A stretch of 15,275 nucleotides of DNA from Rhodospirillaceae bacterium (GTDB lineage Bacteria > Pseudomonadota > Alphaproteobacteria > Rhodospirillales > Magnetovibrionaceae): contig NVSZ01000008.1 in the NCBI GenBank assembly GCA_002732845.1, positions 9,667 through 24,941 on the forward strand, read 5' to 3'. The position numbers were made by a program, and so were the translations under genes. Shown one piece after another: positions 7,319 through 15,275 of the stretch. Position 1 is the first letter of the stretch; every line of letters begins with the position of its first letter. The notes below the pieces were generated by a model. It was not told where the DNA came from, did not search any database, and saw only the letters and a program-made list of their open reading frames with translations.

Positions 7319-8241
7319 TGGATTGGCAACCGCTTCTTATCACCGTCGCGCCCAACGGGGCCCGCAAAAATCAAAGCGATCATACAGCCTTGCCGATGAC
7401 CGCAAATGAAATGGCCCGCGACGCCAAACAATGCTTAGACGCCGGTGCGGCCATGTTGCACCTGCATGTCCGCGATGAAAATGGCGCGCACAGCTTGGAC
7501 GCCGACCTGTATCGAGCCTCGATCAAAGCCGTTCGCGAAGTCGTCGGCGACAACATGATTATCCAGATCACCACCGAAGCCGTCGGCCAGTATACGCCGG
7601 ACCAACAAATCGCCTTGGTCCAAGACGTCTTGCCCGAAGCCGCCTCGGTTGCGATGAAAGAATTAACGGCTGATGGTTTAGACAAGGCCTCTGATTTTTA
7701 TCATTGGGCCTTTGAGTCCGGCATTACCCTGCAGCACATTCTCTATAGCCCCGAAGAGGTCAGCCAACTGGCCGACTTGGTCCGCGAAGGCATTGTTCCG
7801 GGTGAAAATTTGAACGTGTTGTATGTGTTGGGCCGTTATGGCGCTCAGCTTTCTCAACCCAGCGACCTGCTCCCTTTCCTTGCCGCCGCCCGTGAACAAG
7901 ATTTGCAAACGGCGATGTGGAGTGTCTGTGCCTTTGGTCCGGGCGAAGGCGCCGTAGCGGTGCTGACCATCAGCCTTGGCGGACATATGCGCGTAGGCTT
8001 TGAAAATAATTTTTATCTGAACGACGAAACGCTGGCTCCGAACAATGCCGCCTTGGTCACCCAAGTCGCCGACGGTGCCAAACTAATCGCTCGATCTTTA
8101 TGCCAAGCCGAACAGGCACGATCCCTAATGGGATCTGGTGGGAAGGGCGAACGAAAAGACCCCCTTGCAAAAACAAGCAATGGGCTGGAAGACTCCAAGA
8201 ATACTTCAACAACTTTCACAACGAGGGAGACGACAATATGA
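7318..8241 (+). CDS. BKACE-family beta-keto acid cleavage enzyme (DUF849)
   Basis: A 307-residue TIM-barrel enzyme of the beta-keto acid cleavage family. Known members catalyse beta-keto acid + acetyl-CoA giving acetoacetate + a new acyl-CoA. The zinc-binding HLHVRD motif is present (H48 and H50), as is the late motif GGHMRVGFENN (221-231) with its conserved Arg225 and metal-ligand Glu229. The residue after that Glu is Asn where Kce, the lysine-fermentation member, has an Asp (Kce comparison from memory). With IQITTEAVGQYTP and SVCAFGPGEG this suggests a specificity subgroup apart from Kce. The start overlaps the aminotransferase stop by one base, with GCGAGG 7 bases upstream. The last roughly 25 residues, after LMGS, are polar and unlike the family, and the DNA there holds hairpins. 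The stop overlaps the next gene's ATG (ATGA). The substrate is not deducible from sequence alone. Confidence 0.88.
   Translation: MDWQPLLITVAPNGARKNQSDHTALPMTANEMARDAKQCLDAGAAMLHLHVRDENGAHSLDADLYRASIKAVREVVGDNMIIQITTEAVGQYTPDQQIALVQDVLPEAASVAMKELTADGLDKASDFYHWAFESGITLQHILYSPEEVSQLADLVREGIVPGENLNVLYVLGRYGAQLSQPSDLLPFLAAAREQDLQTAMWSVCAFGPGEGAVAVLTISLGGHMRVGFENNFYLNDETLAPNNAALVTQVADGAKLIARSLCQAEQARSLMGSGGKGERKDPLAKTSNGLEDSKNTSTTFTTRETTI
8120..8184 (+). promoter_or_regulatory. Two small hairpins in the 3' tail of the BKACE gene
   Basis: GATCCC-TAAT-GGGATC (8120-8135) is a perfect 6-bp stem with a 4-base loop. CCCTTGC (8162-8168) can pair with GCAATGGG (8177-8184) with one bulged T. Both fall in the poorly conserved tail of BKACE, 50-120 bases upstream of the binding-protein ATG. 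They could be an RNA processing or stability element for the downstream mRNA, or remnants of an intergenic region; no T-run follows either. Confidence 0.35.
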
Positions 8242-9221
8242 ATAACATTCTTAAAGGAAGCCTTTTGGCGGCGGCAACCGTCATGACCGTGGCGACAATG
8301 TCCGCCACACCCGCGACCGCGCAACAAAAATTTATATCCATCGGTACTGGTGGTGTAACGGGCGTTTATTACCCAACGGGTGGTGCGATTTGTCGTTTGG
8401 TCAACAAAAAACGTAAAGAGCACGGCATCCGTTGTTCCGCAGAAAGCACCGGCGGTTCGGTTTACAACATCAACACCATTCGCGCTGGCGAATTGGAATT
8501 TGGTGTGGCTCAATCCGATTGGCAGTACCATGCTTATCATGGCACCTCCAAATTTGAAAAAGCGGGCCCGTTCAAAAAATTACGGTCCATGTTCTCTGTT
8601 CACGCTGAACCGTTCACGTTGATCGTTCGTGCTGATTCCGGCATCACCGGATTTGCCGATCTTAAAGGCAAACGCGTTAACATCGGCAATCCAGGTTCCG
8701 GTCAACGGGCCACCATGGAAGTTGTCATGGATGCGTTTGGAATGAAGTCCAGCGACTTTGCTTTGGCTTCTGAACTCAAGGGTTCTGAAATGGCATCCGC
8801 ATTGTGCGACAATAAAATCGACGCCATGATTTATACCATTGGTCACCCAGCTGCGGCTTTGAAAGAAGCCACAACAGCGTGCAAAGCCAAAATCATCGAC
8901 GTTAAAGGTGCTCCAATTGATAAATTGGTTGCCGATAATCCGTACTACCGCGTGGCAAAAATTCCCGGCGGCATGTATACGGGTACACCTAATGACGTCA
9001 CAACATTCGGCGTTGGCGCAACGTTTGTAACTTCTTCTGACGTTCCAGATAAAATCGCTTATATCGTCGCCATGGCAACCATGAAAAACATCGATCAGTT
9101 CCGCAAATTGCACCCTGCATTTCGCAAGCTTGATCCTAAAACCATGGTTACCGACGGTTTGTCAGCTCCGCTTCACCCCGGTGCTCTCAAAGCCTATAAA
9201 GAACTTGGCCTGATTAAATAA
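8238..9221 (+). CDS. TAXI-family TRAP transporter substrate-binding protein
   Basis: A 327-residue periplasmic binding protein of the TRAP-associated extracytoplasmic immunogenic (TAXI) type. It starts with a signal peptide (MNNILKGSLLAAATVMTVA, cleavage after ATA in PATAQQ). The mature part opens with the family hallmark FISIGTGGVTGVYYPTGG, then STGGSVYNINTIRAGELEFG and VAQSDW, a region around ADLKGKRVNIGNPGSG, and a late segment with GVGATFVTSSDVPD. TAXI proteins deliver substrates to a fused TRAP permease, encoded next here. Few TAXI ligands are known; glutamate/glutamine has been reported for one member. The frame is open upstream to 8100, but ATG 8238 is chosen because it begins the signal peptide, follows GAGGGAGA (8223-8230), and overlaps the BKACE stop as ATGA. 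The operon suggests the ligand is the substrate of the aminotransferase/BKACE pathway (inference). Confidence 0.93.
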   Translation: MNNILKGSLLAAATVMTVATMSATPATAQQKFISIGTGGVTGVYYPTGGAICRLVNKKRKEHGIRCSAESTGGSVYNINTIRAGELEFGVAQSDWQYHAYHGTSKFEKAGPFKKLRSMFSVHAEPFTLIVRADSGITGFADLKGKRVNIGNPGSGQRATMEVVMDAFGMKSSDFALASELKGSEMASALCDNKIDAMIYTIGHPAAALKEATTACKAKIIDVKGAPIDKLVADNPYYRVAKIPGGMYTGTPNDVTTFGVGATFVTSSDVPDKIAYIVAMATMKNIDQFRKLHPAFRKLDPKTMVTDGLSAPLHPGALKAYKELGLIK

Positions 9222-9234
9222 GGCTTTGAAATAA

Positions 9235-9269
9235 GCACCGCCGGACCTCAAAGTCCGGCGGTGCCTTTT
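9235..9269 (+). terminator. Strong hairpin with short T-run between binding-protein and permease genes
   Basis: GCACCGCCGGAC (9235-9246) pairs perfectly with GTCCGGCGGTGC (9253-9264), giving a 12-bp GC-rich stem with a 6-base loop (CTCAAA), followed by CTTTTC. It starts 13 bases after the binding-protein stop and ends about 40 bases before the permease ATG. The T-run is short, so partial termination (attenuation) or 3' protection of the upstream mRNA is more likely than a complete stop. Either would raise binding protein relative to permease, as is common in binding-protein-dependent transport operons. Confidence 0.7.
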
Positions 9270-9310
9270 CATCATATGACTTAAAAATTTCCTCTGGGGA
9301 GTGGGACGTA

Positions 9311-11950
9311 ATGACGCAAGAAACAACAGGAGCGGAAAACACCGCACCGAACGTCGAAGACATGGTTGCCGAAAGCGATACGGGTGCTCGTAATCCTTCC
9401 GGTGCTGCGGGCAAGATGTTGGTCTTTGTTCCGTTGGCCTGGTCGTTTTTTCAGGTGTATTTAGCATCCAACGTTCCGTTCTGGTTGACCCGCACAATAG
9501 GTGTCAACGTAACCTTCAATTCAGACGAAGCGCGCGCCATCCATTTGGCCTTCGCCGTGTTTTTAGCGGCCACCGCTTTCCCTTTGTTTAAAAATTCTCC
9601 ACGCCGTTCGATCCCTTGGTATGACTGGCTATTAGCCTTTGCCGGGGTCGCCGTGTGTCTTTACCTGCCGGTTTTCAAAGAAGCCATTTCCGAGCGTCCG
9701 GGCTTGTGGACGCAGACCGATTTAATTATCGCCACCATTGGCATGGTGATTTTGTTGATTTCCACCTATCGCGCCTTGGGTTTGCCGTTGGTGATCGTGG
9801 CGTCCGTCTTCATGATGTACGTCTTTTTTGGCCACCTTCCATGGTTGCCCGAAGTCATCCAATGGAAGGGTGCTTCGTATTCCAAAGCCATGGGCCATTA
9901 TTGGATGCAAACCGAAGGTGTTTTTGGTGTTGCCCTTGGTGTATCGGCTTCGATGATTTTCCTGTTCGTGCTGTTTGGCTCGATCTTGGAAAAAGCGGGT
10001 GCGGGCGCATACTTCATCAAAACGGCGGTCTCCCTTTTGGGCCATTACCGTGGTGGCCCAGCCAAGGCTGCGGTCTTGGCCTCGGCCATGACGGGTATGA
10101 TCTCAGGTTCGTCTATCGCCAATACGGTGACCACCGGCACGTTCACGATTCCCTTAATGAAACGCACAGGATTTAGCGCTGAAAAAGCCGGGGCGGTCGA
10201 AGTCGCATCCAGCACCAACGGGCAATTAACGCCCCCGGTTATGGGCGCGGCTGCGTTTTTGATGATTGAATATGTGGGCATTAGCTATTTGGACGTGGTC
10301 CGCCATGCCTTTTTGCCCGCGCTGATTTCTTATATTGCCCTTCTTTATATCGTTCACTTAGAAGCCTTGAAAATGGGCTTGTCTGGCATGCCGCAAGGCG
10401 GACCGAAACGCACCATTTTAGTCCGTATTTCGAACTTCCTTTTGGGCGTGGTTGTGGTGCTTGGTTTGGGCGGCGGCCTTCATTATGGATTAGGCTGGAC
10501 CAAAGAAGCCTTTGGCGACGCGACCATTTATGCGGCTATGGTTTTATTCTTGGTGTTCTATGTGATCTTGGCAAAAGTCGCCTCAAAGCTTCCCGATTTA
10601 GATCCTGATGAATTATCGAAACCAATGTTAAAAACGCCCGAATTTGGCCCCACGGTCAAAACGGGTCTGTATTATTTATTGCCCATCGTCGTGTTGGTCT
10701 GGTGTTTGATGATTGAACGGTTCTCTCCGGGTCTGTCCGCGTTCTGGGCAACCGTGGGCATGATCTTCATCGCCCTGACCCAACATGCCTTAAAAGCCTT
10801 CTTGCGGGGCAACCCCGATCATTTGGCCGGTATTAAACAAGGCTGGGATCAGTTTATAAATGGCATGGTTAGCGGTGCGCGCAACATGATCGGCATCGCC
10901 GTTGCCACGGGTGCTGCAGGTATTATTGTCGGTACAATTTCCCTCACGGGGGCTCATCAAATCATGGGAGAATTCGTAGAATTCCTCTCCGGCGGAAACT
11001 TGATGTTGATGCTGTTTTTGGTGGCGATTCTCAGCCTAGTTTTGGGCATGGGCCTACCCACCACGGCGAACTACATCGTGGTGTCCAGCCTGATGGCTCC
11101 GGTGATTATTTCGGTTGGCGCGCAATCTGGTTTAATCGTACCCCTAATCGCCGTACACATGTTTGTGTTTTACTTCGGCATTTTGGCCGATGATACGCCC
11201 CCGGTAGGGCTGGCGGCGTTTGCCGCGTCCGCGATTTCGGGTGGTGATCCTATTCGCACAGGTATCCAAGGATTCATGTACGACATCCGTACCGGAATCT
11301 TGCCGTTCCTGTTTATCTTCAACACCGATCTGTTGCTGATTGATGTGGGTCCGGTGCAAGCCATCTTTGTGTTTATTACCGCACTGGTGGCGATGCTGAC
11401 CTTTGCCGCAGCGACCCAGCAATACATGTTTGTGAAAAACAGAATCTGGGAATCCTTAGCGTTCTTACTGATCGCGTTCACCATGTTTAGGCCGGGCTAT
11501 TGGCTGGATCAGGTTAGTCCACCGTATGCTTTTAAGGCTGGAACAGAAATCATCGCCGTGGCTGAACAGGTCCCGGAAGATGGCATGATCCGCTTTGTCA
11601 TATCCGGTCCCGACAGCCGCAATGGCGAAATGTCAAAAACCACATTAATGGCTTCAATGGGCAAAAGTGGCGACGGCGAAAGCCGCCTGATGGATGCTGC
11701 CGGATTGATGGTGATGATTGATGGGGATACGGCGACGTTGGACGAACCGATGCCCAGCACCGCCCTTTCCGAAGCTTTACTGGCTTTTGATTTTTATGGG
11801 GATGAACCCGTGAAAATCGAACGCGTAGAAGTCCCAACAGAACGCGTGGATAAGGAATGGTTCTTTATTCCTGCTTTGGCTCTGTTGTTCATCATGATTG
11901 TTATTCAGCGTCGGCGTTTGCGCGTCGAAGAAGCTGCAGAAGGAGCATAA
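9311..11950 (+). CDS. TRAP transporter fused permease (DctQ-DctM fusion, TAXI type, with DUF3394)
   Basis: An 879-residue multi-pass membrane protein combining the small (4-helix) and large (12-helix) TRAP subunits, the usual partner of a TAXI binding protein for sodium- or proton-driven secondary uptake. The first about 40 residues are polar; hydrophobic segments begin at LVFVPLAWSFFQVYL. Large-subunit signatures are visible: GMISGSSIANTVTTGTFTIP, STNGQLTPPVMGAAAFLMIE and VLGMGLPTTANYIVVSSLMA, with a DDTPPVGLAAFAAS segment. Residues about 730-845 are a soluble stretch matching the DUF3394 domain found at the end of this permease class. It is followed by a last membrane helix (WFFIPALALLFIMIVIQ) and a basic end. 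ATG 9311 follows GGGGAGTGGG. The next gene starts 3 bases after the stop, with its AGGAG inside this gene's end. Confidence 0.93.
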   Translation: MTQETTGAENTAPNVEDMVAESDTGARNPSGAAGKMLVFVPLAWSFFQVYLASNVPFWLTRTIGVNVTFNSDEARAIHLAFAVFLAATAFPLFKNSPRRSIPWYDWLLAFAGVAVCLYLPVFKEAISERPGLWTQTDLIIATIGMVILLISTYRALGLPLVIVASVFMMYVFFGHLPWLPEVIQWKGASYSKAMGHYWMQTEGVFGVALGVSASMIFLFVLFGSILEKAGAGAYFIKTAVSLLGHYRGGPAKAAVLASAMTGMISGSSIANTVTTGTFTIPLMKRTGFSAEKAGAVEVASSTNGQLTPPVMGAAAFLMIEYVGISYLDVVRHAFLPALISYIALLYIVHLEALKMGLSGMPQGGPKRTILVRISNFLLGVVVVLGLGGGLHYGLGWTKEAFGDATIYAAMVLFLVFYVILAKVASKLPDLDPDELSKPMLKTPEFGPTVKTGLYYLLPIVVLVWCLMIERFSPGLSAFWATVGMIFIALTQHALKAFLRGNPDHLAGIKQGWDQFINGMVSGARNMIGIAVATGAAGIIVGTISLTGAHQIMGEFVEFLSGGNLMLMLFLVAILSLVLGMGLPTTANYIVVSSLMAPVIISVGAQSGLIVPLIAVHMFVFYFGILADDTPPVGLAAFAASAISGGDPIRTGIQGFMYDIRTGILPFLFIFNTDLLLIDVGPVQAIFVFITALVAMLTFAAATQQYMFVKNRIWESLAFLLIAFTMFRPGYWLDQVSPPYAFKAGTEIIAVAEQVPEDGMIRFVISGPDSRNGEMSKTTLMASMGKSGDGESRLMDAAGLMVMIDGDTATLDEPMPSTALSEALLAFDFYGDEPVKIERVEVPTERVDKEWFFIPALALLFIMIVIQRRRLRVEEAAEGA

Positions 11951-11953
11951 ACC

Positions 11954-12379
11954 ATGTTTAAAGATGTTTTATTAACCGTCGATTTAAACGACGAAAACTC
12001 TTGGACCAAGGCCCTGCCCGTCGCCGAGGATTATATAAAGGCGTCCGGCGGGACCATGCATGTGATGACCGTAATACCAAACTTTGGCATGTCCATTGTC
12101 GGTTCCTTTTTTCCCAAGGGGTATGAAAAAGAAGTTGGCGAAAAAGTTTTGGTCGTCTTAAAGGATTTTGTCAAAACACATGTTTCCGCTGACATCAAAA
12201 CTCAGCGCATTGTCAGTGAAGGCACGGTTTATGAGGAAATCCTCAACATGGCGGATAAGATTAAAGCCGACATGATCGTAGTTTCTTCGGGGCGTGATGA
12301 TTTAAAAGACTTCCTGTTAGGCCCCAATGCTGCGCGGGTGGTTCGCCACGCCAATTGTTCTGTAACTGTCGTTCGTTGA
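11954..12379 (+). CDS. Universal stress protein (UspA family), TRAP-linked
   Basis: A 141-residue single-domain universal stress protein with an alpha/beta nucleotide-binding fold: N-terminal FKDVLLTVDLND, middle GTVYEEILNMADKIKADMIV, and C-terminal nucleotide motif SSGRDDLKDFLLGPNAARVV ending in CSVTVVR. The usual G-x2-G-x9-G-(S/T) pattern is imperfect (GPN in place of G-S/T), so ATP binding is likely but not certain. Placement directly after a TRAP permease resembles TeaD, the ATP-binding Usp that modulates the TeaABC ectoine TRAP transporter in Halomonas. A role in regulating transport activity is therefore a reasonable inference. It is preceded by AGGAG at 8 bases and followed after 12 bases by the acetoacetate-CoA ligase. 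Confidence 0.92.
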   Translation: MFKDVLLTVDLNDENSWTKALPVAEDYIKASGGTMHVMTVIPNFGMSIVGSFFPKGYEKEVGEKVLVVLKDFVKTHVSADIKTQRIVSEGTVYEEILNMADKIKADMIVVSSGRDDLKDFLLGPNAARVVRHANCSVTVVR

Positions 12380-12391
12380 AGACTAAATCAT

Positions 12392-14356
12392 ATGAGTACA
12401 CAGCTTTGGTCCCCATCCCAAGATCGCATCGATGGATCGTTGTTAACTGCATTTTTACACCGTGCGGAAAATAAATATAAAATCAGCCTGCCGACTTATG
12501 ACGCAGCCTGGGATTGGTCGGTTCAAAATCCCAACGATTTTTGGACCATGGTGTGGAAATTTTGCGAAGTCCGCTCCAAAGGCACGCCTGGCCCAGCCTT
12601 AGAAGCTGAGGGAACCGAGAGCGCGTTAATCGATGCCACGTTCTTTCCCAAGGCCCAACTGAACTATGCCGAAAATTTACTGCAACGCCGAGGCAACGGC
12701 AAAGCCATTATCGCCCACAGCGAAGACGGTCGACGTCAGGCTTTGTCTTGGGATGAACTGTATGATCAGGTCTCTCGTCTCAGCCGCGCGTTAAAAGAAC
12801 TGGGCGTGGGCAAAGGCGACCGGGTCGCGGGTTTTATGCCCAACATCCCCGAAACCGTCATTGCGATGTTGGCGACCACGGCCTTGGGGGCCGTATGGTC
12901 GTCTTGTTCTCCGGACTTTGGCACACAAGGTGTTCTGGATCGCTTTGGACAAATTGAACCCAAAGTCCTGTTCACCGCCAATGGCTATCATTACAACGGC
13001 AAGGAATTTGACAGTCTTCAAATTGTATCTGAGTTGCTCCCCCAAATCCCCAGCCTTCAACAGGTTATCGTTGTGCCTTACATCAAGGGCCAAGTCGATT
13101 TATCCGGGCTGGGCGGCAAAGGTTTAATGTATCGAACCATTATTCACGACCAACCGCGCATGCCCTTAAAGTTTACCCACGTTTCTTTTAATGACCCGCT
13201 GTTCATTATGTTTTCATCCGGCACCACGGGCGTTCCCAAATGCATTGTTCACCGGGTCGGCGGCATTTTGTTGCAACACCTAAAGGAACACCAGCTGCAA
13301 GGCGACATTCACCCCGGTGATCGATTGTTTTATTTCACCACCTGCGGGTGGATGATGTGGAACTGGTTGGTTTCCGCCCTCGCCAGCCAGGCCACCATCG
13401 TATTGTTTGACGGCAACCCCTTTTATCCGGACGCCAACCGATTGGCGTCTATTGTCGAAAAAAGTGCGGTCACGCATTTTGGCACCTCGGCCAAATATAT
13501 TGATGCCTGTGCCAAGGCGGGTGTTGAACCGATCAAAACCCACGACCTTTCAAAATTGCGCACGATCTTTTCAACGGGATCACCCTTGTCACCCGAAAGC
13601 TTTGATTATCTATATGCATCGTGGAAAACCGATTGTTGTGTGGCTTCGATTGCGGGCGGCACCGATATTGTTGGGTGTTTTGTTGGCGGAAACCCCATCG
13701 GTCCCGTGTACCGGGGGCAATCGCAAAAACGTCATTTGGGCATGAATGTTCAGGCGTTTAATGCAGCGGGCGAGCCCGTCACAAACGAACCCGGTGAACT
13801 GGTATGTTTATCCCCTCACCCGTCCATGCCTTCGGGCTTTTGGAACGATCCGGACCGCAAACGATACCACGCCGCGTATTTCGAAACGTTTGAAAATATC
13901 TGGCATCACGGTGACCTGATTGAAATCAAAGACACCGGCGGCGTTGTGTTTTTAGGACGCTCCGATACCACCCTAAATCCCGGTGGCGTGCGTATTGGCA
14001 CCGCCGAAATTTACCGCCAAGTTGAACCGATAGCGGACGTTATGGACGCCGTTGTGGTCGCTCAAGATTGGGAAGACGATGTCCGTATCGTTTTGTTTGT
14101 CAAGCTTCGCGAAGGGATCAAACTGGATGATGATCTGATCAAACGCATCAAAACTGAGATTCGCACCAACACAACGCCCCGTCATGTTCCGGCCAAAATC
14201 TTAGCGGTTGAGGATATTCCCCGCACAAAATCAGGCAAGACCGTAGAGCTGGCCGTACGCGACGTTATTCATAATCGTGTCGTGCGCAACCAACATGCTC
14301 TTGCCAATCCAGAGGCTTTGGCGTTCTATAAAAACCGCCCAGAATTATCGACTTAG
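12392..14356 (+). CDS. Acetoacetate-CoA ligase (acetoacetyl-CoA synthetase)
   Basis: A 654-residue adenylate-forming enzyme, full length for the family, which converts acetoacetate + ATP + CoA to acetoacetyl-CoA + AMP + diphosphate in the cytosol. Diagnostic stretches are the N-terminal cap ([26 protein letters not shown]), the ATP loop SSGTTGVPK (275-283) followed by [55 protein letters not shown], and the hinge region [20 protein letters not shown]. The C-terminal catalytic lysine is K616 in RTKSGKTVE. The [18 protein letters not shown] set separates it from acetyl-CoA synthetase. No strong ribosome-binding site is seen before ATG 12392, so coupling to the Usp gene is possible. It follows a BKACE gene, whose product is acetoacetate, and precedes a thiolase, so it probably recycles acetoacetate to acetyl-CoA. 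Confidence 0.95.
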   Translation: MSTQLWSPSQDRIDGSLLTAFLHRAENKYKISLPTYDAAWDWSVQNPNDFWTMVWKFCEVRSKGTPGPALEAEGTESALIDATFFPKAQLNYAENLLQRRGNGKAIIAHSEDGRRQALSWDELYDQVSRLSRALKELGVGKGDRVAGFMPNIPETVIAMLATTALGAVWSSCSPDFGTQGVLDRFGQIEPKVLFTANGYHYNGKEFDSLQIVSELLPQIPSLQQVIVVPYIKGQVDLSGLGGKGLMYRTIIHDQPRMPLKFTHVSFNDPLFIMFSSGTTGVPKCIVHRVGGILLQHLKEHQLQGDIHPGDRLFYFTTCGWMMWNWLVSALASQATIVLFDGNPFYPDANRLASIVEKSAVTHFGTSAKYIDACAKAGVEPIKTHDLSKLRTIFSTGSPLSPESFDYLYASWKTDCCVASIAGGTDIVGCFVGGNPIGPVYRGQSQKRHLGMNVQAFNAAGEPVTNEPGELVCLSPHPSMPSGFWNDPDRKRYHAAYFETFENIWHHGDLIEIKDTGGVVFLGRSDTTLNPGGVRIGTAEIYRQVEPIADVMDAVVVAQDWEDDVRIVLFVKLREGIKLDDDLIKRIKTEIRTNTTPRHVPAKILAVEDIPRTKSGKTVELAVRDVIHNRVVRNQHALANPEALAFYKNRPELST

Positions 14357-14364
14357 GAACACAC

Positions 14365-15275
14365 ATGTCGGATACAGATATCGTCATCGTTGCCGCGACC
14401 CGCACCGCCATTGGCTCTTTTTTGGGTGGTTTGAGCTCTGTGTCGGCTGTCCAATTGGGAAGCACAGTCATCGCCGAAGCCTTAGACCGCGCCGGCGTTT
14501 CGCCAAACGATGTTGATGAAGTCATCATGGGTCAGGTGCTGACCGGAGGCCAAGGTCAAAATCCCGCACGTCAAGCCGCCATGGCCGCAAACATTCCCGC
14601 CGAAAAAAGTGCCTACACCGTCAATCAGGTGTGTGGGTCGGGACTGCGCACGGTGATGTTAGCCGCCCAAGCCATTAAGTGTGGCGATGCCACCATCATC
14701 GTCGCGGGCGGTCAGGAAAACATGAGCCTTTCTCCGCACACCACGTACCTGCGCGCGCCGACAAAAATGGGCGACGGACACATGGTCGATACCATGGTCA
14801 AGGATGGATTGTGGGATGCGTTTTATGATTACCACATGGGCCAAACGGCGGAAAACATCGCGGCCAAATATTCAATTGACCGCAGTACCCAAGATGCCTT
14901 TGCCGCGGCGTCTCAACAAAAAGCCGAAGCGGCTTTAAAATCTGGTGCCTATAAAGATGAAATTGTCCCCGTCACCGTTAAATCCAGGCGCGGCGATACA
15001 CAGTTTGATACGGACGAATTTCCACGTGCAGGCACCACCGCTGAATCCCTTTCAGCGCTGCGCCCGGCTTTTAAAAAAGACGGTACGGTCACGGCGGGAA
15101 ATGCCTCGGGCCTGAACGATGGAGCGGCGGCGTTGGTGATAATGTCGGCAGCCGAGGCCACGTGCCGGGGCTTAACACCGCTGGCGAAAATCACCTCTTG
15201 GGCCTCGATTGGCGTTGATCCTCAACTGATGGGGACCGGACCTATTGAAGCCTCGAAATCCGCTTTAAAAAAAGC
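14365..15275 (+). CDS. Acetyl-CoA acetyltransferase (thiolase), 3' end outside window
   Basis: The first 303 residues of a thiolase, about three quarters of the usual roughly 390. It begins [20 protein letters not shown], has the nucleophilic cysteine C90 in [18 protein letters not shown], then [12 protein letters not shown], the loop domain [20 protein letters not shown], and [20 protein letters not shown]. The C-terminal catalytic histidine and second cysteine lie beyond the window. Degradative and biosynthetic acetyl-CoA acetyltransferases cannot be told apart here. Directly after an acetoacetate-CoA ligase, the likely direction is acetoacetyl-CoA + CoA to two acetyl-CoA, although a polyhydroxybutyrate role is possible. 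ATG 14365 is preceded by AGGA at 6 bases, and the gap from the ligase stop is 8 bases. Confidence 0.93.
   Translation, partial: MSDTDIVIVAATRTAIGSFLGGLSSVSAVQLGSTVIAEALDRAGVSPNDVDEVIMGQVLTGGQGQNPARQAAMAANIPAEKSAYTVNQVCGSGLRTVMLAAQAIKCGDATIIVAGGQENMSLSPHTTYLRAPTKMGDGHMVDTMVKDGLWDAFYDYHMGQTAENIAAKYSIDRSTQDAFAAASQQKAEAALKSGAYKDEIVPVTVKSRRGDTQFDTDEFPRAGTTAESLSALRPAFKKDGTVTAGNASGLNDGAAALVIMSAAEATCRGLTPLAKITSWASIGVDPQLMGTGPIEASKSALKK

Noticed and set aside
8100..8237. In-frame upstream extension of the TAXI gene
   Set aside because: It would add 46 residues before a clear signal peptide and overlap BKACE; ATG 8238 has a good ribosome-binding site.
8580..9113. Long open frame on the minus strand (177 codons) opposite the TAXI gene
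   Set aside because: It lies fully antisense to a well-supported gene, has no family-like sequence and is a codon-bias shadow.

Overview
The window looks like a chromosomal segment from an alphaproteobacterium, perhaps a marine Rhodospirillales-like lineage. This is inferred from the gene set (HlyD/ABC type I secretion, TAXI-type TRAP transporter with a fused permease, RpiR regulator, BKACE enzyme), the moderate GC content and the abundance of GTG/ATG starts; no marker gene fixes the taxonomy. Gene density is very high. No gap between genes exceeds about 130 bases, and I see no tRNA, rRNA, CRISPR array, transposase or phage gene.

Left part (1-2106, + strand): the 3' end of an ABC-transporter gene of the type I secretion kind, whose ABC signature motif is degenerate, overlaps by 17 bases a complete HlyD-family membrane fusion protein gene. 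Middle part (2119-4956): two predicted exported repeat proteins lie back to back. One, on the minus strand, has two ankyrin-like repeats followed by long Lys/Pro-rich tracts encoded by DNA minisatellites. The other, on the plus strand, has eleven exact 36-residue Sel1 repeats. They share a 57-base divergent promoter region. These may be envelope proteins linked to the secretion locus, but that link is inferred from position only.

Right part (5083 to beyond 15275, + strand): one apparent operon of eight genes with overlaps or short gaps. The order is RpiR-family regulator, class III aminotransferase, BKACE (beta-keto acid cleavage enzyme, DUF849), TAXI-family TRAP substrate-binding protein, fused TRAP permease with a C-terminal DUF3394 domain, universal stress protein, acetoacetate-CoA ligase, and acetyl-CoA acetyltransferase (cut by the window end). 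It reads as an import and catabolic pathway. A compound, probably an amino acid, enters through TAXI-TRAP. The aminotransferase gives a keto acid. BKACE condenses a beta-keto acid with acetyl-CoA to give acetoacetate plus a new acyl-CoA. Acetoacetate is then activated to acetoacetyl-CoA and split by thiolase to two acetyl-CoA, which refunds the acetyl-CoA spent by BKACE.

This closed acetoacetate-recycling loop around a BKACE of unassigned substrate is the most interesting content. The substrate cannot be read from the sequence; beta-amino acids such as beta-glutamate are one consistent hypothesis. A strong hairpin between the binding-protein and permease genes, and two small hairpins in the odd 3' tail of the BKACE gene, suggest that expression is tuned inside the operon.
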